Source of the DNA: Pseudomonadota bacterium
GTDB taxonomy: Bacteria; Pseudomonadota; Gammaproteobacteria; Xanthomonadales; Xanthomonadaceae
Assembly (NCBI GenBank): GCA_023461075.1
Contig: JAEWNY010000041.1
Span: forward strand, 1 to 26,422
Direction of reading: 5' to 3'
DNA length: 26,422 bases
Shown here: positions 1 to 6,618 of the stretch, piece by piece
How the letters are laid out: the number at the start of each line of letters is the position of its first letter
How positions within the stretch are numbered: the stretch's first letter is position 1
Position numbers and translations under genes: made by a program
Notes under the pieces: generated by a model
What the model saw: only the letters and a program-made list of their open reading frames with translations
Told to the model about the DNA's origin: nothing
Database searches by the model: none

Positions 1-915
1 CTGCGAGCAGAAGTACACGCCCACGCCCTTGGAGCGGATGATGCGGACCACCTGTTCGACGCGCTGCTTGAGCGCGGGCGGGGCGTCGTCGAACAGCAGG
101 TGCGCCTCGTCGAACACGAACACCAGCTTGGGCTTGTCGAGATCCCCGACTTCGGGCAGTTGCTCGAACAATTCAGACAGCAACCAGAGCAGGAAGCTGG
201 AATACAGGCGTGGCTTCAGGATCAACTGATCGGCAGCGAGAACGTTGATGATGCCGCGGCCATCGACATTCGTGCGCATGAGGTCAGCCAGTTCCAGCGC
301 CGGCTCGCCGAAGAACTCATCGCCGCCTTCCTGCTCGATGCGCAGCAGCGCGCGCTGGATCGCGCCGACCGATTGCGTGCTGACCAGCCCGTAGCTGGTG
401 GAAATGTCCTTGCGTTCTTCGGCGACCAGGGCGAGTAGGGCGCGCAGGTCCTTCAAGTCCAGCAGCAGCAGGCCGCGGTCGTCCGCCAGCTTGAACACGA
501 TGTCGAGCACGCCCGACTGGGTGTCGTTCAACTCCAGGATGCGCGAGAGCAGCAGGGGGCCCATCTCGCTGACCGTGGTGCGGATCGGGTGGCCCTTTTG
601 TCCCCACAGGTCCCAGAACACCACCGGATTGGGTTGCTGCAGGTAGTCGCCAATGCCGATCTCGGCCACGCGCTGCTGGATCTTCTCGTTCGTCGTCCCG
701 GCAACGGCCAGACCCGCGACGTCGCCTTTGACATCGGCCAGGAACACCGGCACGCCACGCTTGCTGAAGCCTTCGGCCAGCGTCATCAAGGTCACCGTCT
801 TGCCGGTGCCAGTGGCACCCGCGACCAGGCCGTGGCGATTGCCGTACTTCGGCAGCAGGTAGACGTTGCCGCCTTGCGGGGTGGTGACGGCCTTGCCGAC
901 GAGGATCGGATTCAT
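1..915 (-). CDS. yjgR: HerA-like ATPase, DUF853/YjgR family (3' end outside window)
   Basis: The minus strand reads from an ATG at 915 to the window edge without a stop, giving 305 codons; the family (E. coli YjgR) is about 500 residues, so the C-terminal part is missing. The start MNPILVGKAV is followed by a Walker A motif GATGTGKT (residues 33-40), and a Walker B-like LVFVFDEAHLLF lies near residue 270. These mark a P-loop ATPase of the HerA/FtsK superfamily. Such proteins are predicted DNA-translocating or DNA-remodelling motors, but the cellular role of YjgR is not established. A GGAAAA stretch a few bases upstream could serve as ribosome binding site. The gene is divergent from the transglycosylase at 1034 and has two palindromes in its promoter region. 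Family assignment is confident; function is not. Confidence 0.88.
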   Translation of the reverse strand, partial: MNPILVGKAVTTPQGGNVYLLPKYGNRHGLVAGATGTGKTVTLMTLAEGFSKRGVPVFLADVKGDVAGLAVAGTTNEKIQQRVAEIGIGDYLQQPNPVVFWDLWGQKGHPIRTTVSEMGPLLLSRILELNDTQSGVLDIVFKLADDRGLLLLDLKDLRALLALVAEERKDISTSYGLVSTQSVGAIQRALLRIEQEGGDEFFGEPALELADLMRTNVDGRGIINVLAADQLILKPRLYSSFLLWLLSELFEQLPEVGDLDKPKLVFVFDEAHLLFDDAPPALKQRVEQVVRIIRSKGVGVYFCSQ

Positions 916-926
916 GAAGTTTTCCG

Positions 927-942
927 TGCGATGAACATCGCA
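927..942. promoter_or_regulatory. Perfect inverted repeat at predicted yjgR transcription start
   Basis: TGCGATG and CATCGCA are exact inverted copies separated by AA. The site lies just downstream of a minus-strand -10-like box TAGAAT (948-943), so it would cover the transcription start of yjgR. It could be a repressor operator or form a small hairpin in the 5' leader. The repeat is seen directly; the function is inferred. Confidence 0.45.
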
Positions 943-948
943 ATTCTA
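943..948 (-). promoter_or_regulatory. Candidate -10 box for yjgR
   Basis: The minus strand reads TAGAAT here, one base from the sigma-70 -10 consensus, about 28 bases upstream of the yjgR ATG. No convincing -35 box is visible at the usual spacing; that position is partly filled by the palindrome at 951-964. Confidence 0.4.
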
Positions 949-950
949 TT

Positions 951-964
951 CGCTCGATCGAGCG
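951..964. promoter_or_regulatory. Perfect 14-bp palindrome CGCTCGATCGAGCG
   Basis: CGCTCGA is followed directly by its reverse complement. It sits just upstream of the candidate -10 box of yjgR, in the spacer where a regulator would affect RNA polymerase. It may be an operator for the divergent yjgR/transglycosylase pair; a chance palindrome of GC-rich DNA remains possible. Confidence 0.35.
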
Positions 965-973
965 CTGCGCGTC

Positions 974-1002
974 TTGTGGGGGCAGTGAGCGGCGGGTACC
1001 CT
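974..1002 (+). promoter_or_regulatory. Candidate promoter of the lytic transglycosylase gene
   Basis: TTGTGG (974-979) and TACCCT (997-1002) are separated by 17 bases, a fair match to sigma-70 -35 and -10 boxes. Transcription would start near 1009, leaving a leader of about 25 bases that contains AGGA (1021-1024) as ribosome binding site before the ATG at 1034. Confidence 0.4.
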
Positions 1003-1033
1003 GCCACGTTCCCGTTTTTCAGGATGGTCGTGG

Positions 1034-2602
1034 ATGTCCGCTGATTGGCGCGTTTCGCTGAAGTTGTTCCCGGTTGTCGTGGCGGTTGGCGCGGCGTCCT
1101 TCTCGCCCGATGCGGCCGCCCAGCGGCTTTCGCGCGCTGCGGCTGCACTGGTCGAGCAAGCGAATGCCGCCGAGGCCCGTTACAAGACCGCGCAGGATGC
1201 CGACCAGCAGGATGCGTCGATCGTGGAGATGGAGCGGGTGATGGCGAGCTGCGGCAAGACCCGCGGCTGTCCGATGGAGCAACTGATGCCGGTGTATCGG
1301 CGGATGCTGCAGCCCTCGCCCGGTCCGACCGACATCGATGACGAGGGCGACGAGGACGAGAACCCGATCAACATCGCCGGCGATGGCGTGCCCGCCGGCG
1401 CTACCGCTGATGCCCTTTTGGACGAGCGCAACAAGCGTTTCGTGCAAGCGGTGCAGTTCAACCCGGCGGTGCAGGCCGGCATTCGCCGCTGGCTCACCGA
1501 CATGCGCCCGGCGTTGATGGAGAGCTATACCAACTTCCAGTACCTGCGCCCGCAGATGGCTCCGGCTTTCCAGCGCGCGGGCCTGCCGGAAGCGCTGCTG
1601 TTCGGCATCATGGCGAAGGAGTCCAACGGCAAGGTCCACGTGGGATCGCGCGCGGGGGCGATCGGCCCGTTGCAGTTCATGCCGGCCACCGGCCGCCGCT
1701 TCGGTCTGGGCAACGATGGCAGCGGCTTCGACACCCGCTATGACCCGCGCATGTCGGCAGAGGCAGCGGCCGCCTACCTGATGGAACGCTACGCGCAGCT
1801 CGACAGCAGCATCGAGATGTCGCTGGCTGCCTACAACGGCGGCGAGGGGCGCGCGCTGCGGGTGTATCGCGCCAGCGGCGGCCGCAACTTCTGGGATGCC
1901 AGCGTGTACGACCAGTTCCCGGCCGAGACCAAGGACTACGTGCCGATGGTGATCGCGGCGGCCTGGCTGTACCTGCATCCCGCCGAGTACGGCCTGCGTT
2001 TTCCGCGCGCCTGGGGCGCGGGGCGCCCGGCGCAGATCCAGCTCAAGCGCGCGACCTCGATCAACGAACTCGGTATCTGCCTGGGCAACGCCCGCGGGAC
2101 GAATGGCTACCTGCGCCATCTTCGCAACCTCAACCCGCGCTATACGCCCAGCACTTGGCTGGCGCAGGGCACCACGCTCAACGTCAGCACCACCATTGCC
2201 ACGCTGTACAACCGCCACTGCGTGAGTGGCAAGCGTGCCGAGATCGCGCGCCAGTTGATCAACAGCGATGTCAGCCAGGCATTGGTGCGGGTGGGCCCTC
2301 TGGTGACACCACAGCAGGCGACCCAGGCCAACGAGGCACCGGCCGCTGCCAGCGGGCCCGATGCCCCCGCCACGGTGGTGCCGGCCAATCCCGCGACCCG
2401 TGCACAGACGGCGGCGCCCCCGGCGTCCAGCCCCAATCATGCCCCGGCCACCCATCGTGTCGGCGCCGGTGAAAACCTCACCGCGATCGCCCGTCGTTAC
2501 CAGTGCAGCGTGCAGGCGCTGATCGATGCGAATGGACTGAAGTCGCCGAACTATGCGATCCGTCCCGGTCAGGTCTTGAACCTGAGGGGATGCCGTCCAT
2601 GA
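1034..2602 (+). CDS. Lytic transglycosylase with C-terminal LysM domain (MltD-like)
   Basis: This 522-residue protein should cleave peptidoglycan glycan strands non-hydrolytically, forming 1,6-anhydromuramic ends. A signal peptide covers about residues 1-29 (hydrophobic core LFPVVVAVGA, then AAAQ); there is no lipobox, unlike E. coli MltD, so a soluble periplasmic or secreted enzyme is likely. The SLT domain spans about 170-300: AKESNGK carries the predicted catalytic Glu196, followed by GAIGPLQFMP (208-217) and AAYNGG (265-270). A proline/alanine-rich linker leads to one LysM domain at about 474-519, which should bind peptidoglycan. An acidic stretch lies near 101-110, and there is a single LysM where MltD proteins often have two or more. 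It stands alone, with its own promoter and a 186-base gap to the next gene. Confidence 0.9.
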   Translation: MSADWRVSLKLFPVVVAVGAASFSPDAAAQRLSRAAAALVEQANAAEARYKTAQDADQQDASIVEMERVMASCGKTRGCPMEQLMPVYRRMLQPSPGPTDIDDEGDEDENPINIAGDGVPAGATADALLDERNKRFVQAVQFNPAVQAGIRRWLTDMRPALMESYTNFQYLRPQMAPAFQRAGLPEALLFGIMAKESNGKVHVGSRAGAIGPLQFMPATGRRFGLGNDGSGFDTRYDPRMSAEAAAAYLMERYAQLDSSIEMSLAAYNGGEGRALRVYRASGGRNFWDASVYDQFPAETKDYVPMVIAAAWLYLHPAEYGLRFPRAWGAGRPAQIQLKRATSINELGICLGNARGTNGYLRHLRNLNPRYTPSTWLAQGTTLNVSTTIATLYNRHCVSGKRAEIARQLINSDVSQALVRVGPLVTPQQATQANEAPAAASGPDAPATVVPANPATRAQTAAPPASSPNHAPATHRVGAGENLTAIARRYQCSVQALIDANGLKSPNYAIRPGQVLNLRGCRP

Positions 2603-2708
2603 CGCGGCAAGGCGGCATCGCCATCGACTGAACAGGCGTGTTCACGGGGTCGTTTCGGCCCGTCCGCTAGGTTGGCCGTCCAGATTCGTGACAGCCAGCG
2701 GATTCAGG

Positions 2709-2727
2709 CAGGCGCCAGCAGCGCCTG
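2709..2727 (+). terminator. Possible weak terminator hairpin
   Basis: CAGGCGC and GCGCCTG form a perfect 7-bp stem around a 5-base loop, and a short TTTT run follows at about 2736. The T run is too far downstream for a classic intrinsic terminator. It lies in the 186-base gap between the transglycosylase and permease genes (2603-2788). A looser hairpin with arms ACGGG/CCCGT is at 2644-2663. I see no clear promoter in this gap. Confidence 0.25.
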
Positions 2728-2788
2728 GGTCATCCGTTTTCGCACGGTCGTCGCGGCATGTGCATGACGCGGCGCGCGAACGGAGCCC

Positions 2789-4183
2789 ATGGCGAAAGAT
2801 CGATACCAGGAGGAACCCCGGCAGGTGCTTTCGGCCTTCTCCGCTATCTGCATGATGGTGGGGATGGTGGTCGGCATCGGCATCTTCCGGACCCCGGCGA
2901 TCGTCGCAGGCAATGTGTCAGGCGAGACCATGTTCCTGCTGGCGTGGGTGGCAGGCGGGGCGGTCACCCTGATCGGAGCACTCTGTTATTCGGAATTGGC
3001 ATCGGCGCATCCGCATGCCGGCGGCGAATACCACTTCCTGTCCCGGGCCTACGGCAAGCCGGTGGCGATGATGTTCGGCTGGGCGCGCTGCAGCGTGATC
3101 CAGACCGGATCGATCGCCGCCGTCGCCTTCGTGCTTGGCGACTACATGGCGCGGCTGTGGCCGCTGGGCGAACATGCCAGCGCGATCTATGCCGCGATCG
3201 GGGTCTCGGTGTTCACCGGCATCAACATCCTGGGCACTCGCCCCGGCAAGAACGTGCAGGTGGTCGCGACCCTGCTGGTGGTCGCGGCGATCATCACCTT
3301 GATCGTCTTGGGCCTCACCACGCAGCCGTCTGACGCCAGCGTGGCGCCGGCACCGGCTTCAGCGCCCGATGGCCGTGGCGCGTTCGGCATGGCGATGATC
3401 TTTGTCCTGCTCACTTACGGCGGGTGGAACGAGGCCGCCTATCTCACCGGGGAACTCGAGAACCCACGCCGCAACATCCCCAAGGTGTTGGCGCTCGGCA
3501 CGGTGGTTCTGGTGGTGCTTTACCTGGCAGTGAACTTTGCCTTCCTGCGCGTGCTTGGCTTGGAGGGCATCCGCGATTCGCAGACGGTCGCCGCCGACAT
3601 GATGCGGGTGGTGAGCGGCCCGGCCGGCGAGCGGATGGTCAGCATCGCCATCCTGCTGGCCGCGCTGTCGACCTTGAACGCGACCATTTTCACTGGCGCC
3701 CGCGTGTTCTACGTGATGGCGCGCGACATGACGGTGATGCGCTGGGTCGGCATCTGGGACGAACGCGGCACGACGCCGGTCAATGGCTATCTGCTGCAGG
3801 GCGCGGTGGCATTGGTGTTGATCGGACTGGGCGCAGTGACCCGCGATGGGTTCCAGTCGATGGTTGATTACACCGCGCCGGTGTTCTGGAGCTTCATGCT
3901 GCTGGTGGCGATCTCACTGTTCATCCTCAGGCGGCGCGAACCGGCCATCGATAGGCCTTTCCGCGTGCCGCTGTATCCACTTACGCCGCTGCTGTTCTGC
4001 CTGACCTGTGTGGGCATGCTGTATTCGAGCATCGCCTATACCGGTTGGGCCGGGCTCATCGGTTTGGCGGTGCTGTTGGCGGGTACGCCGCTATTGCTGT
4101 TCCGCCGCAAGGACGACTTGCCGGCGCCCGACTCGCAGGCTGGCCCTGCGGCCTCTTCCCCCGTGAAAGGAGACGTTCCATGA
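2789..4183 (+). CDS. APC superfamily amino acid permease
   Basis: This 464-residue integral membrane protein has about twelve hydrophobic segments and the APC-family hallmark GIGIF near residues 29-33, in the first unwound transmembrane helix that contacts the substrate amine and carboxylate. Further family features are CYSELASAHPHAGGEYHF in helix 2 and the segment YGGWNEAAYLTGELENPRRN. It probably imports or exchanges an amino acid or related amine at the inner membrane; the substrate cannot be read from sequence. The start is set by GGAG at 2782-2785, slightly close to the ATG. The cytoplasmic C-terminal tail is charged and proline-rich. Its stop overlaps the ATG of the lipobox methyltransferase gene (ATGA, 4180-4183), so the two are probably co-translated. 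Confidence 0.9.
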   Translation: MAKDRYQEEPRQVLSAFSAICMMVGMVVGIGIFRTPAIVAGNVSGETMFLLAWVAGGAVTLIGALCYSELASAHPHAGGEYHFLSRAYGKPVAMMFGWARCSVIQTGSIAAVAFVLGDYMARLWPLGEHASAIYAAIGVSVFTGINILGTRPGKNVQVVATLLVVAAIITLIVLGLTTQPSDASVAPAPASAPDGRGAFGMAMIFVLLTYGGWNEAAYLTGELENPRRNIPKVLALGTVVLVVLYLAVNFAFLRVLGLEGIRDSQTVAADMMRVVSGPAGERMVSIAILLAALSTLNATIFTGARVFYVMARDMTVMRWVGIWDERGTTPVNGYLLQGAVALVLIGLGAVTRDGFQSMVDYTAPVFWSFMLLVAISLFILRRREPAIDRPFRVPLYPLTPLLFCLTCVGMLYSSIAYTGWAGLIGLAVLLAGTPLLLFRRKDDLPAPDSQAGPAASSPVKGDVP

Positions 4184-5049
4184 ACCTGGCCACACCTTCC
4201 ATGCGTTATCTCAGCGTGGCGCTGATGCTGTGCCTGCTCGGTTGCAGGCAGGCCAATGCACCCGCCAACGCGCAGCCGCTGCCTGCCGGTGCCGCGCCGC
4301 AGGCTGCGACATCGACACCGGCTGAAAGCCAATCCACCTACAAGCCGGAAGTCGGGCAAGCCGGCAAGGACGTGGTCTGGGTGCCGACGCCGCAAGCCTT
4401 GGTCGACCGCATGCTGGACATGGCGAAGCTGACCCCGGCGGACCGGTTGGTCGACCTGGGTTCGGGCGATGGCGTCACCGTGATCACCGCCGCCAAGCGC
4501 GGTGCCAATGCGCGCGGCATCGAATACAACCAGGACATGGTGGCGCTCGCCATGCAGCGGGCACGCGAGGCCGGCGTGACCGATCGCGCGAGCTTCCAGC
4601 AGGCCGACATCTTCAAGACCGATTTCTCCGATGCCACCGTGGTCACCCTGTTCCTGCTGCCCGCGCTCAACCAGCGCCTGCGCCCGACCATCCTCGAAAT
4701 GAAGCCGGGCACCCGCGTGGTCTCCAACACCTTCGACATGGGCGAATGGCAGGCGGACCAGATCGATGAGGTCAAGGAGGGTTGCACCAGCTACTGCACG
4801 GCACTGCTGTGGATCGTGCCGGCCCAGGTCGAGGGCAGCTGGAGCCTGGCTGATGGCCGCACGCTGAAACTGGACCAGACTTTCCAGATGCTGTCCGGCG
4901 CGTTGGGCAACACGGCGATCAGCGAAGGCAGGATGAACGGCAGCGAGATCGGCTTCAATCTTGGCAACGACCGCTACGTGGGCCAGATCGACGGCAACCG
5001 CATCCAGGGTACGGTCAACGGCAAGCCATGGAGCGCGACCCGCCGCTGA
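4180..5049 (+). CDS. SAM-dependent methyltransferase with lipoprotein signal peptide
   Basis: The ATG at 4180 is chosen because AAAGGAGA (4166-4173) precedes it at good spacing and it overlaps the permease stop as ATGA; the frame stays open upstream. The 289-residue product begins with a signal-like segment ending LLGC (lipobox, Cys22), then an Ala/Pro-rich linker. A class I methyltransferase domain follows from about residue 65: WVPTPQALVDRML, the SAM motif VDLGSGDG (91-98), an acidic motif II GIEY, and VTLFLLPALNQRLRP. The last 70 residues form a separate beta-rich tail. It resembles the small methyltransferases that modify lysines in proteins such as ATP synthase subunit c (FAM173-like), but the target here is unknown. 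Cys202 and Cys206 could form a disulfide if it is exported. SAM is a cytoplasmic cofactor, so the lipobox is odd. Confidence 0.75.
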   Translation: MNLATPSMRYLSVALMLCLLGCRQANAPANAQPLPAGAAPQAATSTPAESQSTYKPEVGQAGKDVVWVPTPQALVDRMLDMAKLTPADRLVDLGSGDGVTVITAAKRGANARGIEYNQDMVALAMQRAREAGVTDRASFQQADIFKTDFSDATVVTLFLLPALNQRLRPTILEMKPGTRVVSNTFDMGEWQADQIDEVKEGCTSYCTALLWIVPAQVEGSWSLADGRTLKLDQTFQMLSGALGNTAISEGRMNGSEIGFNLGNDRYVGQIDGNRIQGTVNGKPWSATRR

Positions 5050-5070
5050 GCGCGCTCAACCCACGCGGGT
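5038..5070. terminator. Possible bidirectional terminator hairpin between convergent genes
   Basis: The two convergent stop codons lie at the ends of a perfect 12-bp palindrome TGAGCGCGCTCA (5047-5058), nested inside arms ACCCGC (5038-5043) and GCGGGT (5065-5070). The gap between the two genes is only 6 bases. There is no T run on either strand, so intrinsic termination is uncertain; the hairpin may instead block read-through or protect both mRNA ends. Confidence 0.3.
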
Positions 5071-5901
5071 AGCCAGCCGCTGTCCCAGGCGCACCGGACT
5101 TTCGGCGGCCAGGCCAGGCGCCAGTTCGGCCACGCCCGGCGGCAGCAGCACGATCACCGTCGAGCCGTAGTTGAAGCGCGCCATCTCGGCGAATTTGTCG
5201 AGCGTGATGTCGCGGCCTCGCCAATCCTTGCGGGTGATGCGATCGCCATAGGGCGGGATTTCGACGCCGCTCCACACCGTCTCGACGCCCGATACCAATA
5301 GCGCGCCGATCATCACCTGCACCATCGGGCCGAATTCTGTCTCGAAGTGGCAGACCAGGCGCTCGTTGCGGGCGAACAGCCGTGGCACCGAGGCGACCGC
5401 GTCGGTGCCGACGGAAAACAACCGGCCCGGCACGTGGACGGTTTCGACCAGGCGCCCGCCGAAGGACATGTGCACGCGGTGGTAGTCGCGCGGCGAGAGA
5501 TAGACGGTGGCGAACAGGCCATCGGCATAGGGCTGGGCGGAGGCCGCATCGCCCAGCAATTCCTCCACCGTGAACGACTGGCCCTTGGCCTGGAAGATGC
5601 GACCGGCCTCGATCTTCCCGCACTGGCTGATGCGGCCATCCGCGGGCATCAGCAGGGCGCGCGGATCGGGGTCGGGCATGCGTGCATCGGCGCGCAATTC
5701 GCGGGTAAAGAACGCATTGAAGCTGGGATAGGCGTGCGGATCGGTGTTCGCAGCCTCGCTCATGTCCACGCCGAATTTGGCGATGACGGTGTCGATGAGG
5801 CGCTGGCTGATCGCCGGGTTCGTCGAATACGCGAGCCGACGGGCCAAGGACGACAGCAGCCGATGCGGCAGCACATAGGTCAGCGCGGTGAGCGGATTCA
5901 C
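5056..5901 (-). CDS. psd: Phosphatidylserine decarboxylase proenzyme
   Basis: The enzyme makes phosphatidylethanolamine from phosphatidylserine at the inner membrane and uses a pyruvoyl group formed by self-cleavage. The 281-residue product aligns with E. coli Psd: PADGRIS with Asp88, SPRDYHRVHM with His144, and the cleavage motif GST with Ser247 as the predicted pyruvoyl precursor. The usual LGST reads YGST here, with the neighbouring residues EMARFN and VIVLL intact, so activity is expected. FNAFFTREL and LFARNER are also family blocks. The start is GTG at 5901, overlapping the SCO gene stop as GTGA, which suggests translational coupling. The product is somewhat shorter than E. coli Psd (322), mainly at the N-terminal and C-terminal ends. 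Confidence 0.95.
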   Translation of the reverse strand: MNPLTALTYVLPHRLLSSLARRLAYSTNPAISQRLIDTVIAKFGVDMSEAANTDPHAYPSFNAFFTRELRADARMPDPDPRALLMPADGRISQCGKIEAGRIFQAKGQSFTVEELLGDAASAQPYADGLFATVYLSPRDYHRVHMSFGGRLVETVHVPGRLFSVGTDAVASVPRLFARNERLVCHFETEFGPMVQVMIGALLVSGVETVWSGVEIPPYGDRITRKDWRGRDITLDKFAEMARFNYGSTVIVLLPPGVAELAPGLAAESPVRLGQRLATRVG

Positions 5902-6539
5902 TTGGCGGCTTCCGTCAGCGCGATGAAGTCGGCGGCGATCTTCGCGGGTTCCAGCGGCGGCTGGATGACGCCGGCCATGCGTCCTTGCGGGTCCAGCACC
6001 GCGAGCGCCGCGGAATGATCGACGGCGTAGCGGTTGGGCTGCGAGAGGTCATCCGGCGGCTGCTTCATGAACACCAGCGACAGGCCGCGCGCGAACTGTT
6101 CAAGCGCAGCTTGCGTGCCGGTTGCCGCAATCGTGTCGGAATGAAAGGCCTGTGCGTACTTGCCGACGATCTCCGGGGTGTCGCGTTCCGGGTCGACCGA
6201 GACGAACAGCACGCGCGGGCGCTTGTCGGCGGGAATCGACTCCCAGGCCTTTTGCGCGGTCTTCAGCTGCGCCAGCGTGGTCGGGCAGACATCCGGGCAA
6301 TGGGTGAAGCCGAGGAACACCAGCGTCCAGTGGCCTTGCAACGATGCGTTGGTCAGCGCGCTGCCGTCAGCGCGCACCAGCTCGAACGGCGGGATCTGCC
6401 GCGTGCTCTCGAAGCGCTTGAATGCCTGCAGCGCAGGTCCCGGCGGGGCAGCATTGCGTTGGGTGAAGTGCCAACCCGCCAGCAGGCCGGCGAACGCGGC
6501 GGCGACCGCGAGGATGATCCACGTATTGCGGTTGAACAT
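5898..6539 (-). CDS. SCO1/SenC family copper-binding protein
   Basis: SCO proteins are thioredoxin-fold proteins anchored in the inner membrane, facing the periplasm, that deliver copper to the CuA site of cytochrome c oxidase or act in thiol redox. The 213-residue product starts at the ATG at 6539; this is preferred over a longer in-frame start at 6665 because it places the membrane anchor (about residues 7-23) at the N-terminus. The copper ligands are visible: CPDVC (Cys81 and Cys85) after FLGFTH, and His175 in DHSAALAVLDP. SVDPERDTP is another family block. No cox genes lie nearby; instead the gene runs into psd with a 4-base GTGA overlap. Family assignment is firm; whether the role is CuA assembly or copper stress is open. 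Confidence 0.92.
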   Translation of the reverse strand: MFNRNTWIILAVAAAFAGLLAGWHFTQRNAAPPGPALQAFKRFESTRQIPPFELVRADGSALTNASLQGHWTLVFLGFTHCPDVCPTTLAQLKTAQKAWESIPADKRPRVLFVSVDPERDTPEIVGKYAQAFHSDTIAATGTQAALEQFARGLSLVFMKQPPDDLSQPNRYAVDHSAALAVLDPQGRMAGVIQPPLEPAKIAADFIALTEAAK

Positions 6540-6565
6540 GAGGCGTCCAGCTGGGAAACCCGGCC

Positions 6566-6589
6566 ATGATAGCGGCCCACCGCTATACT
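6566..6589. promoter_or_regulatory. Overlapping divergent promoters of SCO and prmB genes with shared inverted repeat
   Basis: On the plus strand TATACT (6584-6589) is a -10-like box about 30 bases before prmB. On the minus strand TATCAT (6571-6566) is a -10-like box about 27 bases before the SCO gene. The perfect inverted repeat ATAGCGG-CCCA-CCGCTAT (6569-6586) joins them, so both boxes are preceded by CCGC. With usual spacing each -35 would fall on the other promoter's -10, so polymerases would compete. -35 boxes are poor on both sides. Confidence 0.4.
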
Positions 6590-6618
6590 TCCGTTCGTAT
6601 TCAGCCCGAACTTCCGCC

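Noticed and set aside
4045..4179. Upstream start for the methyltransferase
   Set aside because: It lies inside the permease gene, lacks a ribosome binding site and would bury the signal peptide; ATG 4180 has AAAGGAGA.
6160..6618. N-terminal extension of PrmB by 153 codons
   Set aside because: The frame is open, but it lies antisense to the SCO gene and crosses the divergent promoter region; PrmB homology begins just after GTG 6619.
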